Positions 54,241-63,566 are shown, numbered from the stretch's first letter. The stretch: DNA of 64,000 nucleotides from Anaerosphaera aminiphila DSM 21120 (GCF_900129925.1 NZ_FQXI01000008.1:16500-80499); one strand, 5' to 3'. The notes: generated by a model not told the origin, from the letters alone. Translations and numbers: made by a program.

Positions 54241-54765
54241 GTGGACATAGAAACTTTTAAAAAGGAAATTTTAAACTCTTGGATTTCCGGTGATGAATCT
54301 GAGGAAATTATCAATAAAAAATATGAACTCTTAAATGCCCATGCTACAATTGTATATGACTTTGTTTTAATGTATTACAACTATATGAACAGACGCAAGG
54401 ACTACGGTGCAAAGGAGTCTTTGACAATGGTTGAAGTGCACATACTCACCGATATTGCAGACTTTCCAGGAACTACAGTTACTGCACTTGCTAAAAAGTG
54501 GAAAAAAACCAGCAGTGCAATTTCTCAAACTGTGAGAAGTTTGTTAAAACTTGGCTATATTAAACGTGAAAATAGCACCACTGATGGCAAGGTGTTTTTT
54601 CTATATGCAACTGATGAGGGCGCACAAATTGCCCTTACTCACAAAAAATATGACATCTTAGACATTGTAAAAACTAATAAAAAACTGGCAGAGAAATTTA
54701 CAGCTGAAGAAATTCTTGTATTTAACAAAATACTATTAGAATACACAGATTTACTAAGTCGCTAA
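54241..54765 (+). CDS. MarR-family transcriptional regulator
   Basis: 174 residues, winged helix: FPGTTVTALAKKWKKTSSAISQTVRSLLKLGYIKRE is the HTH and recognition helix region (motif core SSAISQTVRSL), then the beta-wing DGKVFFLYATDEG. Starts at GTG with GAGGTGGGATT upstream. It probably controls itself and the divergent MalY/PatB-type gene. The ligand is not evident. Confidence 0.9.
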   Translation: MDIETFKKEILNSWISGDESEEIINKKYELLNAHATIVYDFVLMYYNYMNRRKDYGAKESLTMVEVHILTDIADFPGTTVTALAKKWKKTSSAISQTVRSLLKLGYIKRENSTTDGKVFFLYATDEGAQIALTHKKYDILDIVKTNKKLAEKFTAEEILVFNKILLEYTDLLSR

Positions 54766-54804
54766 CTAGTAGTTAAAAATACTTTTAAATAGTGCTGTCA
54801 AAAA

Positions 54805-54845
54805 CCCCAAAGACAATAATTTTAACACTGTCTTTGGGGCTTTAT
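54805..54845 (+). terminator. Terminator of the marR gene
   Basis: CCCCAAAGACA (54805-54815) pairs perfectly with TGTCTTTGGGG (54829-54839), followed by CTTTATT. Confidence 0.9.
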
Positions 54846-54897
54846 TAAATATTTAATAATAAAATTCAGTTTAACTGTTTAAATACAGTGGCAATTT

Positions 54898-55425
54898 TTA
54901 AAAATCATCTGAAAGTTCTCTATTCCACTCTCTTTTTAAAACGCCCATAAAATAGCTGTCTTTGTACTCGCCCATTGTATAGAAGTGCTCTCTTAAATAA
55001 CCTTCTTCTTTAAATCCCAATTTTTTATAAATGTGAACAGCCTTTTTATTGTCTATATCCACATATAAATAAACTTTGTGCATATTTAATATGTCAAAGG
55101 CATAGCTCACTATTTCTATCATTGCATTTTCAGCCAAGCTAAGTCCTTTAAATTTTTCTGTAACTACAACTTGTATTTCACAGTTTCTATGAATATAGTC
55201 CAACTCAACTAATTCCACTATTCCTGCAAAATCGTCATTTTCTTCAATTACAAATCTTCTCTCAGACTCATCTCTAATATGTCTTTCATACAAACTTTCC
55301 AGTTCACTTAAGGATTGATAGGGCTCCTCAAACCAGTAGGACATTATTTTTAACTCATTATTAATTTTGTGTACATCTCTTAAATCTTTCTTCTCTAAAG
55401 GTCTTATATTCACAGTACTCCCCAT
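54898..55425 (-). CDS. speG: Spermidine N1-acetyltransferase (GNAT)
   Basis: 175 residues. Very SpeG-like: RPLEKKDLRDVHKINNE, MSYWFEEPY, ESLYERHIRDESERRFVIE and HIYKKLGFKEEGYLREHF all match the E. coli enzyme's sequence pattern. Acetylates spermidine/spermine with acetyl-CoA, limiting polyamine toxicity. The acetyl-CoA loop reads KGLSLA rather than QGKGLA, a small departure at the second Gly. Single gene; upstream 55426-55580 is AT-rich with nothing clear. Confidence 0.9.
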   Translation of the reverse strand: MGSTVNIRPLEKKDLRDVHKINNELKIMSYWFEEPYQSLSELESLYERHIRDESERRFVIEENDDFAGIVELVELDYIHRNCEIQVVVTEKFKGLSLAENAMIEIVSYAFDILNMHKVYLYVDIDNKKAVHIYKKLGFKEEGYLREHFYTMGEYKDSYFMGVLKREWNRELSDDF

Positions 55426-55580
55426 CTTTACTATTATTTTAACTACGCTTACAATTAATTTTAAATATATTTAATTTTACTCTATACAATATTATATCTA
55501 ACTATAGTATTTATTGTAACATCTATTTACCTCAAACTGTCTAAAAACCTCAAAGTCTTTACTAAAATTTAAAAGTTGTC

Positions 55581-57692
55581 TTATCTGTGTACTTTATATT
55601 TTTTTACCACTACTATCCCCAATACTAAAACTAATAGACTCGCCCCAACTATATAAAACTCTTCATTTTTACTTTGCACGTCCAGATTTTTTACACCATC
55701 TTCCATTTGCCCTCGCCTCTCACTTATTTTATCCTCATTAGCTCTTTGAGAGGTATCAACTCCCGGATTAGTGGGTACATTGGTAGAATTGTCTGCCTCA
55801 CTTTTTTGGTCTCGTCTATCTTCCCACCGCTCTGTTTGGTTTATATTTTCTTTATCCGGAACTTCTTCTGCTTTTAAAGATTTTCCACCTAAAGTTTCAA
55901 ATGTAGCTTCTCTATTACTGTCCTCTGTCTTGCCACTTAAGTTGGTACTTTCACTTTGTTGCTCTTTTTCACTGAGTTCACCAATATTTTCATCTACTGG
56001 CTGTCTTCTATTTTCACCATTGTCTCCTCTACCTCCAAAGGAGTTTGAGCCCATAGACTCTATATTTATCTCTGATGCATCTATAAGGCTACTACTATCT
56101 TCACTTTGCCCCTCTGATGTTGAGGGAATTTCGCCCTTTAACTGTTCTTTTATACTTTCTGTTCTAAGTTCACAAAAGCTTTTTAGTTGAGATGAAGCTT
56201 CTAAAAAATCTGAATAACTTACAAAAGCTGTAGGATCTTTTTCTACATAGGGAGAAATTAAACTTATTGCATTAGTTATTTCTTCTTCAAATACTCCACT
56301 GTCAAAGTACTCTGTTATAAATTCACTAAATAGCTCATGATATTTTGTAAGATATTCTTCATTTGAAAGCAACTGCCCAATCATTGGTCTATCTTCCAGT
56401 GTCGTTCCTGAAACCGGAGTGTCTATTGGATAGTTTGCCAACGAAGTGCTATTATCTACTTTAGAATTTGAAGGACTGCCACCCATTGCAAATGCTCCAA
56501 ATGCAAGATTATAGTCCCATGCAATCATTGAAAGCTTTCCGGAGTCCTCATATAAATAGTAATTGTGCATCATATTTCCCGTATAGCTGTCAAAATTTAA
56601 AAGATAGTTGTGAACTACGAAGTACCTGAGCACTTCTTCAATATTTAAAACTTCACTTAAGTTTTCTCCCTCTGAAAGTTGCTTTAAACTTTCGATTAAT
56701 CTTACTTTATCTGTATCTGTTACATCTGTCTTTGCACTGTCAAAAATATTTGAATAGCTGTCAAATTCATCGTCTGTATAAACTAAAGCTACATCACTTT
56801 GTCCTCCGCCCATTCCACTTGGACTAATTTTCTTAAAATCTTCTCTATTGTCTCCTAATTGCTTAGTTTCTAAATTAATTTCACTATCTGTTGACACTTC
56901 AGGATTTTTTTCTGTTGAAACTTGTCCTACTTCTTCCTGCACATCATTTAAGTTTTCCGGCGCTTTTTCAAGCATTTCTTTTATATCTTCCGGAACTTCC
57001 ATTCCCTCAGGAATATTTTCTGGAGCCGGCATGTTTTTCGGAGCTTTGTTATCTCCACCACCTCCCATATTCATACTGTCTGGTTTATATAATTCTCCAT
57101 CTGTATTTGAATAGGTTCTATCTATAAAGGAATCTTCTATTGCCTCAACAGCCAAATAAAGTCCCCAGTCTTCTCCATTTACTGTAATCCAAATAAAACT
57201 GGATAGTGGCGAATCCACTTCAAAATAATTCATCATCTGATAACTCATATAGTCTTTTAAATAAGTATTGTCTTGAATTATATTGTTTAATGCCAGTTTA
57301 TCCAGCCCAAGATAAGTATTTCCATCTTCATAGTGGTCAAATTCTATTTTAAAACTATATCTATCTGAATCAGAGTTGGCCATAGTACTTAGAGATGAAT
57401 TTCCCTTTGTTCTAATTGCCACATTTTTTACAACATTTCCATCAATTACAACATTACAAGTTACATATTCCTCATCCATTGCATTTTCCAGCATCTCATT
57501 AAAATCAGCTTCATCTACGACAATATCAATGTTGTGAACTTTATCTGTGGAAAATAATGAGTCTTCATAGGGAAGGTTGGCATGAACTTCTTCAACACCT
57601 AATCTTTTCCCATTTATAAATAGCAGAGTTATAATAAGTGTAATAACAACTATTGATGTGCAAATCACTGTAGTTTTTTTACTTTTTAACAT
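55581..57692 (-). CDS. CotH-kinase-family membrane protein with acidic low-complexity inserts
   Basis: 703 residues: N-terminal membrane helix (about 9-27), a CotH kinase-like domain split by an insert, a long acidic Ser/Asn/Glu-rich stretch (about 500-675), and a C-terminal membrane helix (about 677-697). CotH motifs: IRTKGNSSLS, FKIEFDHYEDGNTYLGL, LNFDSYTGNMMHNYYLYED and MIAWDYNLAFG (metal Asp). The insert (about 210-300) contains NMGGGG and a Pro/Glu-rich part. CotH phosphorylates spore coat proteins in Bacillus; non-spore homologues are extracytoplasmic and their substrates unknown. Last gene in the DUF4956/VTC operon. Confidence 0.88.
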   Translation of the reverse strand: MLKSKKTTVICTSIVVITLIITLLFINGKRLGVEEVHANLPYEDSLFSTDKVHNIDIVVDEADFNEMLENAMDEEYVTCNVVIDGNVVKNVAIRTKGNSSLSTMANSDSDRYSFKIEFDHYEDGNTYLGLDKLALNNIIQDNTYLKDYMSYQMMNYFEVDSPLSSFIWITVNGEDWGLYLAVEAIEDSFIDRTYSNTDGELYKPDSMNMGGGGDNKAPKNMPAPENIPEGMEVPEDIKEMLEKAPENLNDVQEEVGQVSTEKNPEVSTDSEINLETKQLGDNREDFKKISPSGMGGGQSDVALVYTDDEFDSYSNIFDSAKTDVTDTDKVRLIESLKQLSEGENLSEVLNIEEVLRYFVVHNYLLNFDSYTGNMMHNYYLYEDSGKLSMIAWDYNLAFGAFAMGGSPSNSKVDNSTSLANYPIDTPVSGTTLEDRPMIGQLLSNEEYLTKYHELFSEFITEYFDSGVFEEEITNAISLISPYVEKDPTAFVSYSDFLEASSQLKSFCELRTESIKEQLKGEIPSTSEGQSEDSSSLIDASEINIESMGSNSFGGRGDNGENRRQPVDENIGELSEKEQQSESTNLSGKTEDSNREATFETLGGKSLKAEEVPDKENINQTERWEDRRDQKSEADNSTNVPTNPGVDTSQRANEDKISERRGQMEDGVKNLDVQSKNEEFYIVGASLLVLVLGIVVVKKYKVHR

Positions 57693-57705
57693 AATTTGCC
57701 TCCTA

Positions 57706-58377
57706 CTATCCCATATATTCTCCGTTATAACTTACTAACACTACATTGTCTACTTCAGGCTGATTTGAAAGCTTATTTACAAATGAAGTATCTTCAGATT
57801 TTAATCTAATTTCATAATTTAACTCTATGGAGTCACCTTTTACAATTTTACTTTTAATCTCACTTCTATCTACTAAATTTTTTAGTTCACTTACTATAGA
57901 TCTTTCACTTTCATCTCCCCTACAATTTATTACTAAAATATATGGGTTGTCATAGGATTTCTTATTTACAAATATTAAGAGTACAATTCCTATAACTACA
58001 CTTCCAAATACAGCAAGTGGAATCATTCCAGCAGCAATTACTATTCCCACAGCTATTGACCAAAATAAAAAAGTCAAATCCAAGGGCTCTTTAACAGCAG
58101 TACGAAAACGCACTATTGAAAGCGCCCCTACCATACCTAGCGATAAGACAATATTACTGGTAACAGCAAGTATTACAAGAGTAGTTATCATACTAAGTGC
58201 TATTAATGTGACTCCAAAACTGGAAGAGTACATTACCCCTTTATAAGTTTTCTTGTAGACTAAGAATATAAATACTCCCACTCCAAAAGAAAGCACTAAA
58301 GCCAACACCATATCTAAAATTGATACACTACTTACATTTTCTAAGAAACTGGATTTAAAAATATCATCAAAACTCAT
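57706..58377 (-). CDS. DUF4956 membrane protein
   Basis: 223 residues: four or five N-terminal helices (from about 18 to 135, including LSLGMVGALSIVRFRTAVKEP) and a C-terminal cytoplasmic alpha/beta domain (about 145-223). MVGALSIVRFRT with the following LDLTFLFW is the DUF4956 signature. It regularly sits beside VTC-domain and CotH genes in Firmicutes and actinobacteria. It may carry or export the product of the VTC protein (inference). 13 bp before cotH. Confidence 0.88.
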   Translation of the reverse strand: MSFDDIFKSSFLENVSSVSILDMVLALVLSFGVGVFIFLVYKKTYKGVMYSSSFGVTLIALSMITTLVILAVTSNIVLSLGMVGALSIVRFRTAVKEPLDLTFLFWSIAVGIVIAAGMIPLAVFGSVVIGIVLLIFVNKKSYDNPYILVINCRGDESERSIVSELKNLVDRSEIKSKIVKGDSIELNYEIRLKSEDTSFVNKLSNQPEVDNVVLVSYNGEYMG

Positions 58378-58398
58378 TTAATTTTCCTCACTTTCATA

Positions 58399-59073
58399 CT
58401 ATCCGTATATGCGACAGTTGGCATATTTTGAACAAGCTGACGCCTTTCTCTCTCCAAGCTGTATTAAATCACTTATAAAACTTGGCAAAAACTCATCATA
58501 TTTCACTTCCAATACAACTACTTCATCACCTGCTGAAATAGTTGGTAAATCATCATTAAAAAAATCTGTAGACTGTAGAGCTGTTCTTATATCTCTATCT
58601 AAGGTTATTCTCACATTTCCCGCAGGATATACAAAAGGCTCTCGATAATAATCCACTATGGTCTTTGGTCTCAAAAGTTTCCCATTAATTTTACTGTAAA
58701 ATTCTACAACTAGTGGAGAACTGCTTTTTGACATCCAGCTAAAATCTCCTGCTATTATTTTTTCAACTTCTTCTCTTTTTAGTACTTCCGACTTTTTGTA
58801 AGTTAAGTTGTTGTTTTTACTCTTCTTTTCAAGTTTTACAAAGTCATTATTATCGTTGTACTTTCTAATTCTAAATTTTTCTCTATAGTTGACACCATCT
58901 ATTTTTTCTCTAAGTGCACTATCTTTTGGAGTATCAAAATACAAACTTCTAATTTTATACTCTCCACTTTCACCTACATTTTTGTCTATAGGTAAAACCA
59001 ATTTTAACTTTTTTCTTAAAACTATATAATCTAAATAGTTTAAACTGTGTTTTAATTCATGTCTGCCCTTCAT
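58399..59073 (-). CDS. VTC-domain (polyphosphate polymerase-like) protein
   Basis: 224 residues, a stand-alone VTC/triphosphate-tunnel-metalloenzyme domain. Alternating basic and acidic strands of the tunnel are visible: RHELKHSL, IRSLYFDTP, KFRIRKY, KLEKKSK, VDYYREPFVYP, VRITLD and VLEVKYDE. Eukaryotic Vtc4 makes polyphosphate from ATP; the bacterial stand-alone proteins are not well defined. Cytoplasmic, 21 bp upstream of DUF4956. Confidence 0.88.
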   Translation of the reverse strand: MKGRHELKHSLNYLDYIVLRKKLKLVLPIDKNVGESGEYKIRSLYFDTPKDSALREKIDGVNYREKFRIRKYNDNNDFVKLEKKSKNNNLTYKKSEVLKREEVEKIIAGDFSWMSKSSSPLVVEFYSKINGKLLRPKTIVDYYREPFVYPAGNVRITLDRDIRTALQSTDFFNDDLPTISAGDEVVVLEVKYDEFLPSFISDLIQLGERKASACSKYANCRIYG

Positions 59074-59137
59074 AATATTTTCCTTTCTTCTCTTATTGAT
59101 ATAGATACTATATAAATTTTCTTAAACAGACCTTGAA

Positions 59138-59464
59138 TTAAATTTTTAATTCTAAAACTGCAAAATCAGCCTCGTCTTCGTAAATCGTTGCATTTATATT
59201 ATCTAGACCTATATTCTTAACTTTAAAAGATTTTTTATTTAAAACTTCTCTTACTGCACTTTCCAAGCTCTCACCTATGCTTTCTTTTAAAGATATTTCT
59301 TTGCAATTTACAGGTTTTATTATTTTACTCTTTCTCAATTCTAAGCTCTTTAAGTAGAAATTTTTAATGCTGTACTCCTCTTTAACTACTATATAATTTA
59401 ATAATATTTTGTTAATTTCCATTTCAAATATTTTACTTCCTCTGTTTTTTACAGTTGTTTTCAT
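59138..59464 (-). CDS. Small protein of unknown function in the VTC/CotH operon
   Basis: 108 residues, no recognised family, no signal or membrane helix. Basic first half (RKSKIIKPVN) and a second half predicted alpha/beta, ending EADFAVLELKI. GGTGGAG precedes the ATG at 59464. First gene of the operon, 64 bp before the VTC gene, divergent from the two-component system. Confidence 0.65.
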   Translation of the reverse strand: MKTTVKNRGSKIFEMEINKILLNYIVVKEEYSIKNFYLKSLELRKSKIIKPVNCKEISLKESIGESLESAVREVLNKKSFKVKNIGLDNINATIYEDEADFAVLELKI

Positions 59465-59609
59465 AATTCTCCACCTTTTTCAAATATTTTTCTGTCCAAT
59501 AGCTATACTAACCTTACTTTCTTAAATGAGTCTTGAATCTCTTTTCAATGTTGCTTTAAGCTTCTATGCTATAATAATAATTAATATTTATAAGAAATGT
59601 GGTGATAAT

Positions 59610-60284
59610 ATGAACCTGTTATTAGTGGAAGATGAAGTTCATCTATCTGAAGCTCTAGTTGAGCTGTTTAAACAAAATAAATATGCAGTTGACGTTGCCT
59701 TTGATGGAATTTCAGGCGAAGAACAAGCTCTCACAGGCATTTATGATGTAATTATTTTAGATATTATGCTTCCAAATAAAAATGGACTTGAAGTTTTACA
59801 ATCTCTTCGTGAGCAAAATATTTCCACACCAATTTTGCTTTTAACTGCAAAGTCAGAAATAGAAGATAAAATAAAGGGCTTGGATTTTGGCGCTGATGAC
59901 TATTTGACAAAGCCCTTTGTAGCTGATGAACTACTTGCCAGAATTAGGGCAATGACTAGAAGAAAAGATGAATTTGTCGGAGATGAACTCATCTTTAACA
60001 ATACAAAACTGTGTAAAAACACTCACGAACTCAGTTTCAATGGAAATACAGTAAAACTTGGATTAAAGGAATTTCAAATTTTAGAAATGTTAATGCAAAA
60101 TAACAAACAAATTATTCCAAAGGAGAGGTTTATTGAAAGAATCTGGGGTTTTGACAGCGACGCAGAATACAACACTGTTGAGGTTTATATATCTTTTCTA
60201 AGAAAAAAGCTCCTAGCTATAAATTCAGACATTCAAATTAAAGCATCCAGAGGTCTTGGCTATTCTCTGGAGGGCTTAGAATGA
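59610..60284 (+). CDS. OmpR/PhoB-family response regulator
   Basis: 224 residues from ATG 59610 (MNLLLVEDEV), preceded by GGTGAT; the open frame runs back to 59526 without support. Receiver domain: acidic pocket ED (residues 8-9), phospho-Asp in VIILDIMLPNKNG and Lys in LTKPFVADELLAR. C-terminal winged helix: TVEVYISFLRKKL. Pairs with the downstream histidine kinase by an ATGA overlap. Divergent from the VTC/CotH operon, its probable target (inference). Confidence 0.93.
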   Translation: MNLLLVEDEVHLSEALVELFKQNKYAVDVAFDGISGEEQALTGIYDVIILDIMLPNKNGLEVLQSLREQNISTPILLLTAKSEIEDKIKGLDFGADDYLTKPFVADELLARIRAMTRRKDEFVGDELIFNNTKLCKNTHELSFNGNTVKLGLKEFQILEMLMQNNKQIIPKERFIERIWGFDSDAEYNTVEVYISFLRKKLLAINSDIQIKASRGLGYSLEGLE

Positions 60285-61534
60285 TTAAACGCTTAAAGTA
60301 TAAGTTTATTGCAATTATAATGGGTGTACTGTCAATTGTATTTATTGCAATTTTTATTGCATTAAATGTATTTATGCAGGTAAAGAGCTCTGAACAGACA
60401 GGTAAACTGCTTGAATTAATTGCAGAAGAAGATGGAGTAGAATTCTTACACGAGTTTAGAGCAGAAAACTTTAAAGACAATAGACCTCCACCAAACTCCC
60501 AAGATGATAAAAACCCCTACGACCTTCCACCTGCTGCAAGAGCTGCCAGGTTTTTTTACGTTAAAACCGATAAATCCGGAAATATAATAGACTCTCACTT
60601 AGACATGATTGACGGACTACTTAGCGAAGATTCCATAACTTATGTAAAAAGTGCCCTTGAAAAAAACAAATCTGAAAGTACTATTGACAACTTTCAATAC
60701 TTAATAGAAGACAAGGACTATGGAAAAATCATAGTATTTGCAGAGAAAAGTATAGAGTCTCAGCTTTTAAATCAGCTAATTGACATCTCACTTTACGTCG
60801 CCGCTTTTAGCTCTGTGATTTTATTAGTAGTTTCAATTTTTCTATCTAATTGGGCTGTTGAACCTGTTAAAATTGCCTTTGATAAACAAAGACAATTTGT
60901 CTCAGATGCCAGCCATGAGCTAAAAACTCCACTTACTATAATTTCTACAAATGTAGACGTATTGGAAAATGAAATCGGTCAAAACAAGAGGTTAAAAGAT
61001 ATAAGAGGTCAAACTTACAGAATGAATATACTGATTAAAGACCTTCTCTCCCTTGCCAAAACTGATGAGGGAAAAACTGACGTTGAATTTAAAGAATTTA
61101 ATATAAGCAAGTCTATTTTAAATACAGCTCTAGAATTTGAAAGTAGAGCTTACGAAGAAGAAAAACAACTGGAAATTGACGTTGAGCCAAATATTTTTTA
61201 CAACGGAAATGAAAATCAAATAAAACAACTGGCTTCTATATTAATAGATAATGCCATAAAACACTCTAAATCCAATGGAGAAATTAAAGTCAGCTTTAAA
61301 AAAGTTGGTAGTAAAATACACTTATCCGTATATAATACCGGCATTGGAATTCCTGAATCAGAAAGAGCAAAAGTCTTTGAAAGATTTTACAGAAGTGATA
61401 ACTCCAGATCAAGAGACACAGGCGGATATGGACTGGGCCTTTCCATTGCCAAGTCCATTGTAGATACTCACAAGGGAAAAATTTCTATCTCCGGAAGTGA
61501 GGAAAATTGGATTGAATTTAATGTAACTTTATAA
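60281..61534 (+). CDS. Sensor histidine kinase
   Basis: 417 residues: membrane helix 1 (about 10-31), an extracytoplasmic sensor loop with a Pro-rich part (NRPPPNSQDDKNPYDLPP), membrane helix 2 (about 165-187), then HisKA with VSDASHELKTPLT and HATPase_c with N box ILIDNAIKHS, NTGIGIP and GYGLGLSIA. No HAMP domain is obvious. Signals through the overlapping response regulator. The sensed signal is unknown. Followed by a strong terminator. Confidence 0.93.
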   Translation: MIKRLKYKFIAIIMGVLSIVFIAIFIALNVFMQVKSSEQTGKLLELIAEEDGVEFLHEFRAENFKDNRPPPNSQDDKNPYDLPPAARAARFFYVKTDKSGNIIDSHLDMIDGLLSEDSITYVKSALEKNKSESTIDNFQYLIEDKDYGKIIVFAEKSIESQLLNQLIDISLYVAAFSSVILLVVSIFLSNWAVEPVKIAFDKQRQFVSDASHELKTPLTIISTNVDVLENEIGQNKRLKDIRGQTYRMNILIKDLLSLAKTDEGKTDVEFKEFNISKSILNTALEFESRAYEEEKQLEIDVEPNIFYNGNENQIKQLASILIDNAIKHSKSNGEIKVSFKKVGSKIHLSVYNTGIGIPESERAKVFERFYRSDNSRSRDTGGYGLGLSIAKSIVDTHKGKISISGSEENWIEFNVTL

Positions 61535-61573
61535 AAATAACTCCTTAGAATAAAATCTAAGGAGTTATTTTTG
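61533..61573 (+). terminator. Terminator of the two-component operon (bidirectional)
   Basis: A 17-bp stem: AAAAATAACTCCTTAGA (61533-61549) with TCTAAGGAGTTATTTTT (61556-61572). Confidence 0.93.
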
Positions 61574-61604
61574 TGTTTATCTTTAAATATGTTATAAACC
61601 AGTT

Positions 61605-62423
61605 CTACACATCTATAGAATTTTCCATTAGACTGCTGGTTAAAAAGAATAATAGTACAGGAGCTAAAATACTATATATAATTGACCCTATATTTATTAG
61701 TAAATCTCCATTCATATTGGCTGTTGCAAGAGCGTGATAAGTGCTTATAGACTCAATTCCTGGTCTGCTCACATTTAAATAATAAGGTACAATTTCTATT
61801 CCTTTAACCATTACCATTAAAAGTAATATGGATACAAATATAAATATAAAAAACCATATTCCCTTAAACTTTTTATTTCTAATTGAAACTCTTCCCAAGG
61901 TCATAGAAAAGTAAATAGTAAGTAAAAGTGTCATTCCATTAATTATTAAACCTATAAAAGTCACAAATCCTTCTATCCAAGGTACTTCTTTCCAAGAAAT
62001 ATTTAAACTCTTTAGGGATTCCAATATTGAATTTAATTCACCTCTTGGCGTAATAATCAATAAACCTAAAGCATTTGATAATATAAATCCTATAAAAATT
62101 ACTACAAACCATAAAAAGGCCACAAATACTTTTGATCCAAGAATTTTTTTAGCACTGAGTGGAATAGTAAAAGTTAAATAACCTCTGTCTTCATAGAGTT
62201 CTTTTTTAAATAAATTCACTATATAAAAAGCTGTTGCCACCATCATTCCAAAGATTATTAAAAAAGCAATCCCAAGGAAAATACTACCTATAGTTGATAC
62301 ATATGGCGTATCTATACTATGGAGATATGTGAAGCTTCCTAAATTTAAGATCGTCGTCAAAAGCAAAACTCCCAGTATAAATTTATAACTGCCCTTTATT
62401 TCATACTTAATAAATTTTCTCAT
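61605..62423 (-). CDS. ABC transporter permease (YtrC/D-like)
   Basis: 272 residues with six membrane helices and no ATPase. Opens with MRKFIKYEIKGSYKFI and has YEDRGYLTFTIPLSAKKIL, a conserved loop of ABC-2-type permeases in YtrA-linked operons. Ten bases after the ATPase gene. The exported substrate is unknown. Confidence 0.85.
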   Translation of the reverse strand: MRKFIKYEIKGSYKFILGVLLLTTILNLGSFTYLHSIDTPYVSTIGSIFLGIAFLIIFGMMVATAFYIVNLFKKELYEDRGYLTFTIPLSAKKILGSKVFVAFLWFVVIFIGFILSNALGLLIITPRGELNSILESLKSLNISWKEVPWIEGFVTFIGLIINGMTLLLTIYFSMTLGRVSIRNKKFKGIWFFIFIFVSILLLMVMVKGIEIVPYYLNVSRPGIESISTYHALATANMNGDLLINIGSIIYSILAPVLLFFLTSSLMENSIDV

Positions 62424-62432
62424 TTCTTCCTC

Positions 62433-63125
62433 CTATCCAAATATTTCCTTGTATATTGAATCTATTTGTCCGTTGTGTTCATTTCTCAAGTCTTCTGCAT
62501 TTCCTTCAAGTACAATTGCACCATTTTGCAAAAATACTACATCTTCAAAAATATTTTCCATATCTCTAACTAAATGAGTGGTTACAATCATAGAGCTGTC
62601 TTTAGAATAGTTATTAATTATTGCACCCAGTATCTGATCTCTTGCAACGGGGTCAACTCCTGCAATGGGCTCATCAAGTATGTAGAGTTCAGCATTTCTT
62701 GAAAGTACCAGCGAAAGATTTAGTTTTTCATTCATTCCCTTTGATAATTCTGTTATTTTCATATCTTTATTTAAATCCATAAAAGTAAGCAGTTCTTCAA
62801 ATTTCTTTTCATCAAAATCACCATAAAAATCACTATAAAATTTTCCGGCATCTTTTATTTTCATCCAATCGTAGAGAAAATTTCTGTCGGGAAGATAAGA
62901 TACGATAGCCTTAGTTTCTACACCTATTTTCTCCCCATTAATTTTAACGCTGCCACTACTAGGTCTTAAAAGCCCCACCAGTATTTTAATTAACGTTGTT
63001 TTACCACTTCCATTAGGCCCAAGTATTCCTACTATTTTTCCCTTTTCAATATTTAAATCTACTCCATCTAGGGCTATTTTTTTGCCATATTTTTTAGTTA
63101 AATTATTAATTTCCACTATGTTCAT
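62433..63125 (-). CDS. ABC transporter ATP-binding protein (YtrB-like)
   Basis: 230 residues: Walker A GPNGSGKTT, signature LSKGMNEKL (LSxGM variant usual in this branch), Walker B LYILDEPIAGVDP and H-loop TTHLVRD. Works with the permease encoded next and lies one base after the GntR regulator gene. Confidence 0.93.
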   Translation of the reverse strand: MNIVEINNLTKKYGKKIALDGVDLNIEKGKIVGILGPNGSGKTTLIKILVGLLRPSSGSVKINGEKIGVETKAIVSYLPDRNFLYDWMKIKDAGKFYSDFYGDFDEKKFEELLTFMDLNKDMKITELSKGMNEKLNLSLVLSRNAELYILDEPIAGVDPVARDQILGAIINNYSKDSSMIVTTHLVRDMENIFEDVVFLQNGAIVLEGNAEDLRNEHNGQIDSIYKEIFG

Positions 63126-63126
63126 T

Positions 63127-63489
63127 TTATTTCTCCTCTTTCAAGTGTGTTTTAAGTATTTCCAAAATGTCCTCTACTTCATATCCAAGTCTTGAAATAT
63201 CGTCAATGAAGGTTTCTATTAATTTATTTATTGCATCTGTTTTAAATGTATTTATTAATTCTCTATCTTCTGTGACAAATGTTCCAAGTCCTCTTTGTGT
63301 GAATACTAGGGATTCTCTTTCAAGTTCCTGATATGCCCTTTGAATCGTATTTGGATTTACTTTTAATTCCTTTGAATAGTCTCTAACTGAAGGTAACTTA
63401 TCTCCAAGATTTAAATCACCTGAAATTATTTTATCTTTTAATAAATCCATTACTTGTGCATAAATAGGAGAATTTCCATTAAAATCCAT
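63127..63489 (-). CDS. GntR-family regulator, YtrA type
   Basis: 120 residues from the ATG at 63489, which follows AAGGAGGTGG; the frame runs to 63546 without a site. Compact GntR/YtrA form: winged helix SPIYAQVMDLLKDKI..GDKLPSVRDYSKELKVNPNTIQRAYQELE (core LPSVRDYSKELKVNPNTIQR) and a short dimerisation tail. Represses its own ABC operon; an operator spans its promoter. Confidence 0.92.
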   Translation of the reverse strand: MDFNGNSPIYAQVMDLLKDKIISGDLNLGDKLPSVRDYSKELKVNPNTIQRAYQELERESLVFTQRGLGTFVTEDRELINTFKTDAINKLIETFIDDISRLGYEVEDILEILKTHLKEEK

Positions 63490-63510
63490 ATTCCACCTCC
63501 TTATATATAA

Positions 63511-63566
63511 AAGAATGAGTATTAGTGTTCTAGTTACATAATACACTCATACTTATTCTTTGTCAA
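63511..63566 (-). promoter_or_regulatory. gntR promoter with overlapping operator
   Basis: Minus strand: TTGACA (plus 63561-63566), 17-base spacer, TATTAT (plus 63538-63543). AAGAATGAGTAT (63511-63522) and ATACTTATTCTT (63549-63560) are inverted repeats (11 of 12), with AGTGT/ACACT nested inside (63524-63528/63543-63547), so the operator covers the promoter. The gap 63567-63689 beyond shows no gene. Confidence 0.8.

Noticed and set aside
56848..57114. Plus-strand open frame within the CotH gene
   Set aside because: Shadow of the low-complexity insert of the CotH gene; no ribosome-binding site.
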